From the NCBI RefSeq assembly GCF_018603905.1, contig NZ_JAHFZZ010000006.1, forward strand, positions 62,001-126,000: DNA of 64,000 nt. Reading direction: 5' to 3'. The notes beneath the pieces were generated by a model. That model ran no database searches and was not told the origin of the DNA. It saw only the letters and a list, made by a program, of their open reading frames with translations. A program made the translations under genes and the position numbers. Origin of the DNA: Nonomuraea sp. NEAU-A123. GTDB lineage: Bacteria > Actinomycetota > Actinomycetes > Streptosporangiales > Streptosporangiaceae. Shown here one piece after another: positions 50,995-58,330 of the stretch (positions within the stretch are counted from its first letter, which is position 1; every line of letters starts with the position of its first letter).

Positions 50995-51030
50995 AGGGGT
51001 CCGGCACGCGCGCACGCGGGCCGGACCCCT
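50995..51030 (-). terminator. Terminator after the M14 carboxypeptidase gene
   Basis: AGGGGTCCGGC (50995-51005) pairs with GCCGGACCCCT (51020-51030) nine bases past the carboxypeptidase stop, before the dehydrogenase promoter region. No T-run. Confidence 0.65.
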
Positions 51031-51038
51031 CCGGCGGA

Positions 51039-54000
51039 TCAGCCGAGCAGGTGCCGCAGGGACCGCTTGACCAGGTCCGTGCGCATGGCCTGGGTCGTCA
51101 GGCTCTCGACGCCGAACCCGAGGTAGACGGTGTCCTTGGTGGTGATGCCGCCGCCCTCCTCGAACGCCTGGTCCGTACGGGCCCAGTTGTTGATCGAGGG
51201 CGAGGTGCCGGCGGGCGGCGGCGCCACGGTCCAGCCGCCCAGGTCGGACTCGAACGAGGTCTGCTCCGCCGTCGCGCCGTTCAGCGTGACGGTGAGGTCG
51301 TCGAGGAAGACGCCCGCGCCCTGGGTGCTCCAGTCGCTGACGTACGAGATAGACAGCTCCACCTGTTTGCCCGCATAGGGGGTCAGATCGACCTTCCACT
51401 GCTGCCAGCCGGCCGAGTTGCCCGTGGCCGCGTTCCACGAGCCGGAGGTGCCGGTCGGCTCGCAGCCCAGCCCCTGGTAGCGCTGGGTGAACGGGTGGAT
51501 CGCGCGCCAGCCCGCGCCGCCGCTGGGCGGGTCGCAACTGCTGCCGGTGCTCTGCGTGGTGTGGCCGTTGACGTCCGGCAGCGTGGTCCAGTCGTCCCCG
51601 CCCACGGTGTGCGCCTCGACCGTGAAGAAGTCCCAGCCGGCCTCGGTGTCGTAGGAGGTCCAGAACGACAGGTCGCCGCTGGTCCTGCCGGTCAGGTCGA
51701 CGGTCTTGGTCAGCCGCTTCCAGGAGACGTCGGCGATGCCGCTGTAGACGTCCCAGGAACCGGTGTGCGGGTCGAACGGCCCGCCGGGCCGGGCCCACTT
51801 GACGGGGGCGGAGCTCGCGAACCGCGGGAACCGGGCGGCCGGCAGGATCGCCGACGTCGCCACGAACGAGTTGGTGTGGCTCGGCTCCAGCGTGCCGTGG
51901 AAGCCCTGGAACCGGCCGCTCGCGCCGTCGAGCGCGAACGGGAGCCCCGTGGCCGGGTCGGTGCCCGAGTCGTCGAAGAAGACGTACGCGCCCAGCCAGT
52001 ACTGCTGGAAGTCGTTGAACACCTGGATGCACGGCGGGTCGTCGGGATCCGCGCACTCGGGCTGGGCCGGTTGGTCGGGCTCGTAGTAGTACGCGCCGTT
52101 GTTGTTGGCCGCGTACGACGGGTACTTGCCCGCGTGCAGGAGCTTGCCGCCCTCGTTCAGGTAGTCGCGCACGGCCAGCTCGGTGTCGACGCCGCCCTTG
52201 GAGGTGGTGCCGGGCACCTGGCCGGCGGATCTGGGGATGATGTCGTCGCCCGTCTCCCAGACCACCGCCTTGTAGTGGCTGAGCACGCCGAGCGGGTGGG
52301 GAGCCTTGCGGCCCATCGTGTCCATGTCGTAGACGTCGGAGCTGTAACCCGCCTCGTCGAGCGCCTTGACGTAGTCGTCGGCGTACTTGGCCTCGGTCAC
52401 GCCCTGGACGGGGCTGAGGCCCGTGACGTCCTCGGTGGCCAGCACCAGCACCTTGCCGCCGATGTCGGCGGCGACCTGGTAGGTGAAGTCCGCGCTCTTC
52501 TTGCCGATCGAGCTGAACCAGACCTTGACCTTGTCACCCGGCCGGGTGCCGGTGATCGTGCCGCGCAGCCAGTGGTAGTAGGCGTTGTAGCCCTTGCCGT
52601 AGCGCTCGCCGCCCCGCCACTCGCCGGTCGGCACGGTCTTGGTCCTGCCGCCGTTGACCTGGTAGTTCAGGAAGACCGGGCCGAGCTTGCGCTTGGCGTC
52701 CACCTGGACCACCTGGTCCCTGCCGTAGCTGACCTCGAACGGGTCGAGCACGAAGTCGGCCGTCGCGTTGCCGAGGTGGTTGACCGGCTCGCACCAGTTG
52801 GTGGCCGACTTGGCCACGTCCATGGCGAACGGGATGTTCTTCGCGAACTCCGCCTGCACCAGCGCCTCGTCGTCGGGGAAGACGAATCCGCAGCCGTCGC
52901 AGCCCTCGTCGAGCTCCGGCGTCCAGGCCAAGGTGCCGTACGTGCTGTGCGCGTGGTCGGTGGTCTCGCCGTTGGTCGTGTACAGCTCGGCGCCCAGATC
53001 GGGGTCGAAGCCCGGGATGGCCGGGTTGGCGTCGTTACCGGAGATGGCCTCGTAGATCGGGTTGTCCGCGGTCTTGGTGGCGATCTGCCAGCCCATCGGG
53101 TAGAGCAGGAGCGGGCCGAAGGAGTGGTAGTTCACCTGGGCCTTGAACCTGATCCGCCGGAGCAGCCCGTCGAGCGCCCTGGTCTCGGGCTCGCTGGCGG
53201 GCCCCGTGCCGCGGTAGGTCTCGCTGCTCGGGATCGAGGAGGAGCCCTCCTCGTCGTAGTGGAAGTTGGTGGCGTAGTTCCGGTTCGGGTCGACGCCGTC
53301 GCCGGTGCTGATCTGCCCGTCGCCGTTGTTGTCGCGCAGGTTCTTGCGCCACAGGCGGTTGCCCTCGGTGAAGGTGAAGTCGTAGCCGTCGGGGTTGGCG
53401 ACCGGCACGAACCAGAGCTCGGTCCTGTTCAGCAGGTCCCTGAGCGAGGATCTGTTGGCGATCACGTACTTCAGCAGCCGCATGTCCACCTCGGTGGAGA
53501 TCCACTCGCGGGCGTGCTGCGTCGCCGAGTACAGCGTCGCCGGCTTGACGCCGTCGGGCAGCACCCTGGCCAGCGTGCTGACCTTGACGGCGAGGATGTC
53601 CTGGCCCTTCAGCGACTTGCCGAGGGACTCGATCTTCACGAGGTCCTTGTTCGCGTTGGCGATGGCCTTGAGCTGGTCGGCGATCCCGCCGGGCGCGGAG
53701 TAGGACTTCCAGACGGTGTAGCCGCCGGCGGCCTGCGCCTTGGCCGCCTCCAACTGGCTCTGGCCCTGCGGGTTGCGTACAGGCTCCGGCTGGTAGCCGA
53801 GCTTGCGCAGACCGTCGAGGTCGGTCTGGGCGGCGGTCACCTCGACGTGTTCCGTGCCGCCCCGCGTGTCCTGTTGTACGACGTCGAAGCCCTTCTCCCT
53901 GAGCGCCTGGCCGGTGCCGGGAGTGCTCTCGAGCTGGTAGAGCTCGATCCTGTCACGGGGAGGTAATGGGTCCACCGTGGCCTGGGCTTCCAGGGCGACG

Positions 54001-54056
54001 AGGGAGGTGCCGAGGCCGAGGATGACGGCCATGGACAGGGCCAGTAATCGAGACAC
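51039..54056 (-). CDS. Secreted M14 zinc carboxypeptidase
   Basis: A 1005-residue secreted metallopeptidase. The signal peptide (LLALSMAVILGLGTSLVALEAQA) is followed by a short propeptide-like stretch to about 110. The M14 domain has TQHAREWISTE (zinc H181 and E184), NPDGYDFTF, DPNRNYATNF, NYHSFGPLLLYPMGW (third zinc ligand) and WTPELDEG (catalytic Glu). Two or more beta-rich C-terminal domains follow, one like immune-inhibitor/MAM-type modules (DLSFWTSYDTEAGWDFFTVEAH). It should remove C-terminal residues from proteins outside the cell. GTG 54056 follows GGGGCAG; 14 upstream codons lack signal-peptide character. Confidence 0.92.
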   Translation of the reverse strand: MSRLLALSMAVILGLGTSLVALEAQATVDPLPPRDRIELYQLESTPGTGQALREKGFDVVQQDTRGGTEHVEVTAAQTDLDGLRKLGYQPEPVRNPQGQSQLEAAKAQAAGGYTVWKSYSAPGGIADQLKAIANANKDLVKIESLGKSLKGQDILAVKVSTLARVLPDGVKPATLYSATQHAREWISTEVDMRLLKYVIANRSSLRDLLNRTELWFVPVANPDGYDFTFTEGNRLWRKNLRDNNGDGQISTGDGVDPNRNYATNFHYDEEGSSSIPSSETYRGTGPASEPETRALDGLLRRIRFKAQVNYHSFGPLLLYPMGWQIATKTADNPIYEAISGNDANPAIPGFDPDLGAELYTTNGETTDHAHSTYGTLAWTPELDEGCDGCGFVFPDDEALVQAEFAKNIPFAMDVAKSATNWCEPVNHLGNATADFVLDPFEVSYGRDQVVQVDAKRKLGPVFLNYQVNGGRTKTVPTGEWRGGERYGKGYNAYYHWLRGTITGTRPGDKVKVWFSSIGKKSADFTYQVAADIGGKVLVLATEDVTGLSPVQGVTEAKYADDYVKALDEAGYSSDVYDMDTMGRKAPHPLGVLSHYKAVVWETGDDIIPRSAGQVPGTTSKGGVDTELAVRDYLNEGGKLLHAGKYPSYAANNNGAYYYEPDQPAQPECADPDDPPCIQVFNDFQQYWLGAYVFFDDSGTDPATGLPFALDGASGRFQGFHGTLEPSHTNSFVATSAILPAARFPRFASSAPVKWARPGGPFDPHTGSWDVYSGIADVSWKRLTKTVDLTGRTSGDLSFWTSYDTEAGWDFFTVEAHTVGGDDWTTLPDVNGHTTQSTGSSCDPPSGGAGWRAIHPFTQRYQGLGCEPTGTSGSWNAATGNSAGWQQWKVDLTPYAGKQVELSISYVSDWSTQGAGVFLDDLTVTLNGATAEQTSFESDLGGWTVAPPPAGTSPSINNWARTDQAFEEGGGITTKDTVYLGFGVESLTTQAMRTDLVKRSLRHLLG

Positions 54057-54198
54057 GGGTCTGCCCCTTCGCAGAGACGAGTTTCGTCGCCATCTCAAAC
54101 CGATCCGTCGCCCCCGGCAAGGCCCAATCCTTATTTCGGCCTTAGATCGGACAAATCTACAGATAGTTCGCCAAGAGGGCGTGACTTGTGGCGTTCAG

Positions 54199-54228
54199 GT
54201 GACAATCTTCAAGATCATCTTCTATAGT
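54199..54228 (+). promoter_or_regulatory. Promoter of the secreted coiled-coil gene
   Basis: GTGACA (54199-54204), 18 bases, TATAGT (54223-54228): a good vegetative promoter about 30 bases before ATG 54258, followed by GGGGAGG as ribosome site. Confidence 0.65.
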
Positions 54229-54257
54229 TTCGCTCCGTCTATGAGGGGAGGACGGAC

Positions 54258-55148
54258 GTGAAAATCAGTCGCTTCGCCCTATTCGCCATCGTCTTGGCGG
54301 GGCTGTTCGCGTTCCCTCTCCCGGCCTTCGGCGATCCCAACCCGGCCGAGCTGCGTAAGCTGACCAAGCAGGCGTCCCAGCTCAACGAGCTCTATCGAGG
54401 CCAGATCCAGAGCCTGGAAGAGGTCCGGATCCAGGCGAAGAAGGCCACCGACAACTCCGGCGACCTGGAAGCCCGGCTCGCCGACGCCAAGGCCGACGTG
54501 ACGTCGATCGCCCAGAACACCTACATCATGGGCCCGATCGACGGCACCCAGCTCTTCAGCCCGACGGTCGACCCGTACACCGCGCTCGGCCAGGCGGCCA
54601 ACATGACCTACCTGGCCAACGAGCGCATCAGCAAGATGCGGGGCATCCAGACGTTGATCGACAAGTCGAAGGATGCCAAGCGGGCCGCCGCCAACAAGAT
54701 CGAAAAGCTCCGAAAAGAGATCAAGGAGATGCAGGGCAAGCGCCGCGAGATCGAGCGGCTGCTCGCCAAGTTCGGCTTCCAGCAGCCGGGTGGCTCCTCG
54801 GGGCTCACGCCGCGCATGATCGCGGTACGTGCGCAGATCATGCAGAACTTCCCCATGCCGTACGGCGTCGGCTGCCTGCGTCCCGGTGACCCCGGCGAGC
54901 ACGGCAAGGGCCGGGCCTGCGACTTCATGATGTCGAGCGGCGGCAGGGCGGCCTCCGGGGCCGACGCCGACCGGGGCGACGCGCTGGCCGAGTGGCTGAT
55001 CAAGAACGGGCCCCGGATCGGGGTGATGTACATCATCTGGAAGCAGCGCTACTACGACATCCGGTCAGGCGGCGGCTGGGATCCCATGTCGGACCGGGGC
55101 GGCGTCACCGCCAACCACTACGACCACGTGCACGTGTCGGTCTTCTAG
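54258..55148 (+). CDS. Secreted coiled-coil protein with ARB_07466-like C-terminal domain
   Basis: A 296-residue exported protein. The signal peptide (ALFAIVLAGLFAFPLPAFG) ends near residue 25. Residues 28-175 form a long coiled coil (RKLTKQASQLNELYRGQIQ; KIEKLRKEIKEMQGKRREIERLL), as in RipA/NlpC-type envelope proteins. The C-terminal domain (about 190-296) has KGRACDFMM, WLIKNGPRIGVMYIIWKQRYYD and closing NHYDHVHVSVF, the metallopeptidase-like ARB_07466 domain with its His/Asp set. A role in cell wall turnover is inferred; no enzyme activity is shown. Its stop overlaps the convergent GH1 gene by 4 bases. Confidence 0.85.
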   Translation: MKISRFALFAIVLAGLFAFPLPAFGDPNPAELRKLTKQASQLNELYRGQIQSLEEVRIQAKKATDNSGDLEARLADAKADVTSIAQNTYIMGPIDGTQLFSPTVDPYTALGQAANMTYLANERISKMRGIQTLIDKSKDAKRAAANKIEKLRKEIKEMQGKRREIERLLAKFGFQQPGGSSGLTPRMIAVRAQIMQNFPMPYGVGCLRPGDPGEHGKGRACDFMMSSGGRAASGADADRGDALAEWLIKNGPRIGVMYIIWKQRYYDIRSGGGWDPMSDRGGVTANHYDHVHVSVF

Positions 55149-56461
55149 GGGTTCTGGGGCTTCGCGGCGGTCAGGCGGTCGCGCAGCCAGGCGTACGACG
55201 CCTTCGGGGTGCGGCGCAGCGTGTCGAAGTCCACGTGCACCAGGCCGAAGCGCTGGTGGTAGCCCTCGGCCCACTCGAAGTTGTCCAGCAGCGACCAGAC
55301 GAAGTAGCCCCGCACGTCGACGCCCTCCGCCGCCGCCTGCTCGACCGCCGTGATGTGGCCGTCGAGGAAGGCGATGCGGCCCTGGTCGTCGATCGTGCCG
55401 TCCGGGCCGGGGACGTCCTCCTGGGAGCAGCCGTTCTCGGTGACGTACACCGGCGGGAGCGCGGCGCCGTACCTGGCGTGCAGGCCCGTCAGGAGCTCGC
55501 GCAGGCCGTCGGGGACGACCGGCCAGCCGAAGGCGGTCGTGGGGTAGCCGGTGACGCCGAGATCGGTGAAGGGCAGGCCGTCGTCCGCGGGCGCGCCGAT
55601 GCGGGTGGGGTTGTAGTAGTTGATGCCCAAGCCGTCCAGGGGTGTGGAGATGACGGCCAGGTCGCCCTCGCGGACCACGTCGTCCAGGGTGCCGATGGCC
55701 TTCAGGTCCGGGTACTCGCCCAGCAGGATCGGGTCGTTGAACAGGCGGTTGTGCAGGGTGTCGTACGCGTCGGCCGCGGCCAGGTCCTCGGCCGACCCGG
55801 AGGCGGGCCAGACCGGGGTGCAGTTGTTCGTGATCAGCACCTGCCGCGCCCCGGCCGCGCGCAGCGCCTGTACGGCCAGGCCGTGGCCGAGGAGCTGGTG
55901 ATGGGCGACGGGCAGGGCGTCGAACAGCAGGGCCTGGCCGGGGGCGTGGACCCCCATGCCGTACCCGAAGGCCATGTGCACGAACGGCTCGTTCAGCGTG
56001 ATCCACATGGGGACGCGGTCGGCGAGGCGCTCGGCCGCTACCGCCGCGTATTCAGCGAAGTGATGGGAAATATCGCGGTTCATCCACCCGCCGAGGTCCT
56101 GCAGCGCCTGCGGCAGGTCCCAGTGGAACAGGGTCGGCACCGGCGCGATCCCCGCCGCCAGCAGCCCGTCGACCAGCCGGTCGTAGAAGTCCAGGCCCCT
56201 CGGCTCCACCCGGCCCGTGCCGAGCGGCAGCACCCGTGACCAGGCGATCGAGAAGCGGTAGGCGTTGACACCGAGGTCCGCCATGAGCGCGACGTCCTCG
56301 GGCCAGCGGTGGTAGTGGTCGCACGCGGCGTCACCGGTGTGCCCGTCGCGGATGCGGCCCGGCTCATGGGAGAAGGTGTCCCAGATGGAGGCGCCCCTTC
56401 CGTCATCCGTGACGGCGCCCTCGATCTGGTAGGCGGCAGTGGCCGTACCCCACAGGAACAT
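55145..56461 (-). CDS. Glycoside hydrolase family 1 beta-glucosidase
   Basis: A 438-residue GH1 enzyme, probably cytoplasmic (no signal peptide). FLWGTATAAYQIEGAV opens the barrel. The acid/base Glu is in WITLNEPFVHMA and the nucleophile in YVTENGCSQED; SIAWSRVLP and WSLLDNFEWAEGYHQRFGLV are further signatures. It hydrolyses beta-glucosides such as cellobiose. AAGGAGCGG precedes the ATG. It is divergent from a TetR gene across a palindromic gap and may be under its control. Confidence 0.95.
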   Translation of the reverse strand: MFLWGTATAAYQIEGAVTDDGRGASIWDTFSHEPGRIRDGHTGDAACDHYHRWPEDVALMADLGVNAYRFSIAWSRVLPLGTGRVEPRGLDFYDRLVDGLLAAGIAPVPTLFHWDLPQALQDLGGWMNRDISHHFAEYAAVAAERLADRVPMWITLNEPFVHMAFGYGMGVHAPGQALLFDALPVAHHQLLGHGLAVQALRAAGARQVLITNNCTPVWPASGSAEDLAAADAYDTLHNRLFNDPILLGEYPDLKAIGTLDDVVREGDLAVISTPLDGLGINYYNPTRIGAPADDGLPFTDLGVTGYPTTAFGWPVVPDGLRELLTGLHARYGAALPPVYVTENGCSQEDVPGPDGTIDDQGRIAFLDGHITAVEQAAAEGVDVRGYFVWSLLDNFEWAEGYHQRFGLVHVDFDTLRRTPKASYAWLRDRLTAAKPQNP

Positions 56462-56527
56462 ACCCGCTCCTTAGCGATCATCCGAGTGCCACTCATGTTA
56501 ACTGGCGGAGGACTCCGGAACCCTACC

Positions 56528-56543
56528 TGGCGGTAATACGCCA
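56528..56543. promoter_or_regulatory. Palindrome between GH1 and TetR genes
   Basis: TGGCGGTAATACGCCA is a perfect 5-base inverted repeat with 6-base spacer, eleven bases before the TetR ATG. A partial copy (CTGGCGG) lies at 56503-56509. Candidate TetR operator. Confidence 0.5.
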
Positions 56544-56554
56544 AGATGGGGGGC

Positions 56555-57205
56555 ATGACGAGTACCCTGCGCCGGCGTCCAGCCCAACGCCGCAGCGTGG
56601 AGCGAGTCGAACGGATGCTCGACGAGTGCGCACATTTGCTCGACGAGGTCGGTTACGAGGCGCTGACCACCAAAGAGGTCGCGCGCCGGGCCGAGGTGCC
56701 GATAGGCACGTTCTACCAGTTCTTCTCCGACAAGCAGGGCCTGGTGCGAGCGCTGGCCCTGCGCAACCTCGACGCCTTCCTCCACCGCATCACCGAACGC
56801 CTCACCGAACGGATCGCCGAGGCCGATCTCGATCACTGGACCGACCTGGTCGACCTGTCCATCGACGAGTTCGTCGAGATGAAGCGGACCGTGCCGGGGT
56901 TCGCGGTGGTCGACTTCGGGGAGGTGCTGGTGGCGCCGGGCGGGCCGGCGATCGAGGGCACCAACCGGATGCTCGACGCGGCGCTGGAGAACAACGTCGT
57001 CGTCGCCGACCGGCTGCGGGCGCTCACGCTCGACCTGCTCGACACGCCTACCGGGCCGGGGTTCGACCGGGCCCTGCTGGTGGCGGTCGAGGCGGCGGAC
57101 GCGGTGCTCAAGCTGGCGTTCCGGGTGTGCCCCGACGGCGATCCCGACCTGATCGTCGAGTGCAAACAGCTGGTCCACCGCTATCTGGCCAACCACCTGC
57201 CCTGA
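56555..57205 (+). CDS. TetR/AcrR family regulator
   Basis: A 216-residue regulator. HTH at about 25-70: RMLDECAHLLDEVGYEALTTKEVARRAEVPIGTFYQFFSDKQGLV, with a Tyr-Gln-Phe-Phe turn typical of TetR. The ligand domain follows (LTERIAEADLDHWTDLVDLS; LLVAVEAADAVLKLAFRV). ATG 56555 is preferred to one three codons upstream. Divergent from the GH1 gene. Ligand unknown. Confidence 0.92.
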   Translation: MTSTLRRRPAQRRSVERVERMLDECAHLLDEVGYEALTTKEVARRAEVPIGTFYQFFSDKQGLVRALALRNLDAFLHRITERLTERIAEADLDHWTDLVDLSIDEFVEMKRTVPGFAVVDFGEVLVAPGGPAIEGTNRMLDAALENNVVVADRLRALTLDLLDTPTGPGFDRALLVAVEAADAVLKLAFRVCPDGDPDLIVECKQLVHRYLANHLP

Positions 57206-57409
57206 CCGTCCTGCTCGCCGGGCGGGCGCCGGGCCGCTAGCGGGAGCGGCGGGTGGTCTGGGGGATGTCCTCGACCAGCCACAGACCGCCGCCCGCCAGC
57301 ATCAGTCGTCCCTGCGGCCGTCCACGGGAGCGCTCCCGAAACCACCACAACAGTGATCGTCTCGGCGACAAGCGCGGCCGATCGTCGGGCCGGGGGGCCG
57401 GGCTCGGGC
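57206..57409. other. Remnant zone after the TetR gene
   Basis: No intact gene. On the minus strand a short frame at about 57238-57303 reads MLAGGGLWLVEDIPQTTRR and stops; it looks like the C-terminus of a lost gene, which I cannot name. A 14-base LacI-type palindrome lies upstream of it at 57325-57338. The stretch adjoins the deleted aldo/keto reductase. Confidence 0.45.
57325..57338. promoter_or_regulatory. CebR-like LacI-type palindrome
   Basis: CGGGAGCGCTCCCG is a perfect palindrome; its 12-base core equals that of the CebR cellulose-utilisation operator (TGGGAGCGCTCCCA, from memory). It lies in a remnant zone, not before an intact gene. Confidence 0.5.
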
Positions 57410-57847
57410 TCAGCACGCCGCGCCCACCTCCGCCGCCACCTCGCGCGGCACGGCCAGCCGCCGGGTCGTGCCCGGATGGTGGTAGATCTCCGGTGGGCGG
57501 TCGGTCTGTGTGCAGGCGCCCGCCGTCAGCGTGTTGTAGGCCCACAGCGTCACATCGGGCTTGGCGCGTACATACTCCAGCGTCTCGTCCGTCGCCAGCA
57601 CGTGGCCCGCCTCGGCGAGCCGCGTGAGCGGTCGCGGGCGCAGGTAGGTGTGGCGGAGCTGCAGACATGTGTACGGCAGCCAGCCCCGCGCCGCAGACAG
57701 CTCCAAGGGGACGGAACGGTCCTCGATGTGCGACCAATACACAGGGATGTAGTCCGTCCTTAATCTCTGCAGGCTGCCTCCGGCCTTGGCGAACCAGTCC
57801 AGGATGGCGAAGGTGTCCTTCGCGATCGTGCCGAGTGCGATGTTCAT
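57410..57847 (-). pseudogene. Aldo/keto reductase remnant with two in-frame deletions
   Basis: The 145 residues are pieces of an aldo/keto reductase joined in frame. MNIALGT...TFAILDWFAKAGG is the barrel start, then a jump to LQRLRTDYIPVYWSHIEDRSVPLE (helix 3 and strand 4 with the active-site His), another jump to ARGWLPYTCLQLRHTYLRPRP, then TDETLEYVRAKPDVTLWAYNTL and HPGTTRRLAVPREVAAEVG, where it stops early. The catalytic Tyr and Lys regions and the NADPH-binding C-terminus are missing, so it cannot be an active reductase. A good promoter with a MerR-type operator remains, and the start at 57847 appears leaderless. Confidence 0.78.
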
Positions 57848-57854
57848 GGCCACG

Positions 57855-57885
57855 ACTGTGGAAGCTGGAGTGCGGTCCATGTCAA
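57855..57885 (-). promoter_or_regulatory. MerR-type promoter of the reductase remnant
   Basis: On the minus strand: TTGACA (57885-57880), 19-base spacer holding TGGACCGCACTCCA (a TGGA/TCCA dyad, 57866-57879), then CACAGT (57860-57855). Long 19-base spacers are typical of MerR-activated promoters. Confidence 0.65.
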
Positions 57886-57898
57886 GCCGTGGGATCGG

Positions 57899-57929
57899 TT
57901 GACCTGGAGTGGGCTCCAGGTGCGATGCT
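57899..57929 (+). promoter_or_regulatory. MerR-type autoregulated promoter
   Basis: TTGACC (57899-57904), 19-base spacer, GATGCT (57924-57929). The perfect dyad ACCTGGAGTGGGCTCCAGGT spans 57902-57921. The GTG start at 57936 lies six bases after the -10, implying a leaderless message. Confidence 0.75.
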
Positions 57930-57935
57930 TCTGCC

Positions 57936-58295
57936 GTGAGCGTCTACACACCCGCCGAGGTGGTCGAGGAGACCGGCTTCACCCTGGACACGTTGCGCTA
58001 TTACGAGAAGATCGGCCTGCTCGAACCCGTCGGCCGTAACGCGGCCGGGCAGCGCAGGTTCAGCGAGCAGGACGTGGGCTGGCTCGGCACGATCCGGTGC
58101 CTGCGCGACACCGGCATGCCGATCGCCGAGATGCTCCGCTTCGCCGATCTGGTCCGCGCGGGCGATCACACGATCCCGGACCGGATCAAGCTCCTGGAGG
58201 AGCATGACGGCCGCGTCCGGGAGCAGATCGCCAACCTCACCGAGCGGCAGCGCTACATCCAGAACAAGATTTCCTACTACCGCAGAGTCGTCTAG
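57936..58295 (+). CDS. MerR-family regulator
   Basis: A 119-residue MerR protein. The winged HTH is VYTPAEVVEETGFTLDTLRYYEKIGLLEPVGRNAAGQRRFSEQDVGWLGTIRCLRDTGMPIAEM (in pieces), followed by the dimer coiled coil (IKLLEEHDGRVREQIANLTERQRYIQNKI). There is no Cys metal site, so it belongs to the small-molecule or aldo/keto-reductase-linked type. GTG 57936 is taken because it follows the promoter directly. Twin operators point to control of itself and the divergent reductase remnant. Confidence 0.93.
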   Translation: MSVYTPAEVVEETGFTLDTLRYYEKIGLLEPVGRNAAGQRRFSEQDVGWLGTIRCLRDTGMPIAEMLRFADLVRAGDHTIPDRIKLLEEHDGRVREQIANLTERQRYIQNKISYYRRVV

Positions 58296-58330
58296 CCCTG
58301 CCTTGGGGGTCCGGTTGTTAGACCGGGACC

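Noticed and set aside
49407..53966. A plus-strand open frame of about 1500 codons antisense to the dehydrogenase and carboxypeptidase genes
   Set aside because: It is a GC-rich shadow: His/Arg/Val/Gly-rich low-complexity translation without domains, while both minus-strand genes have complete catalytic motifs.
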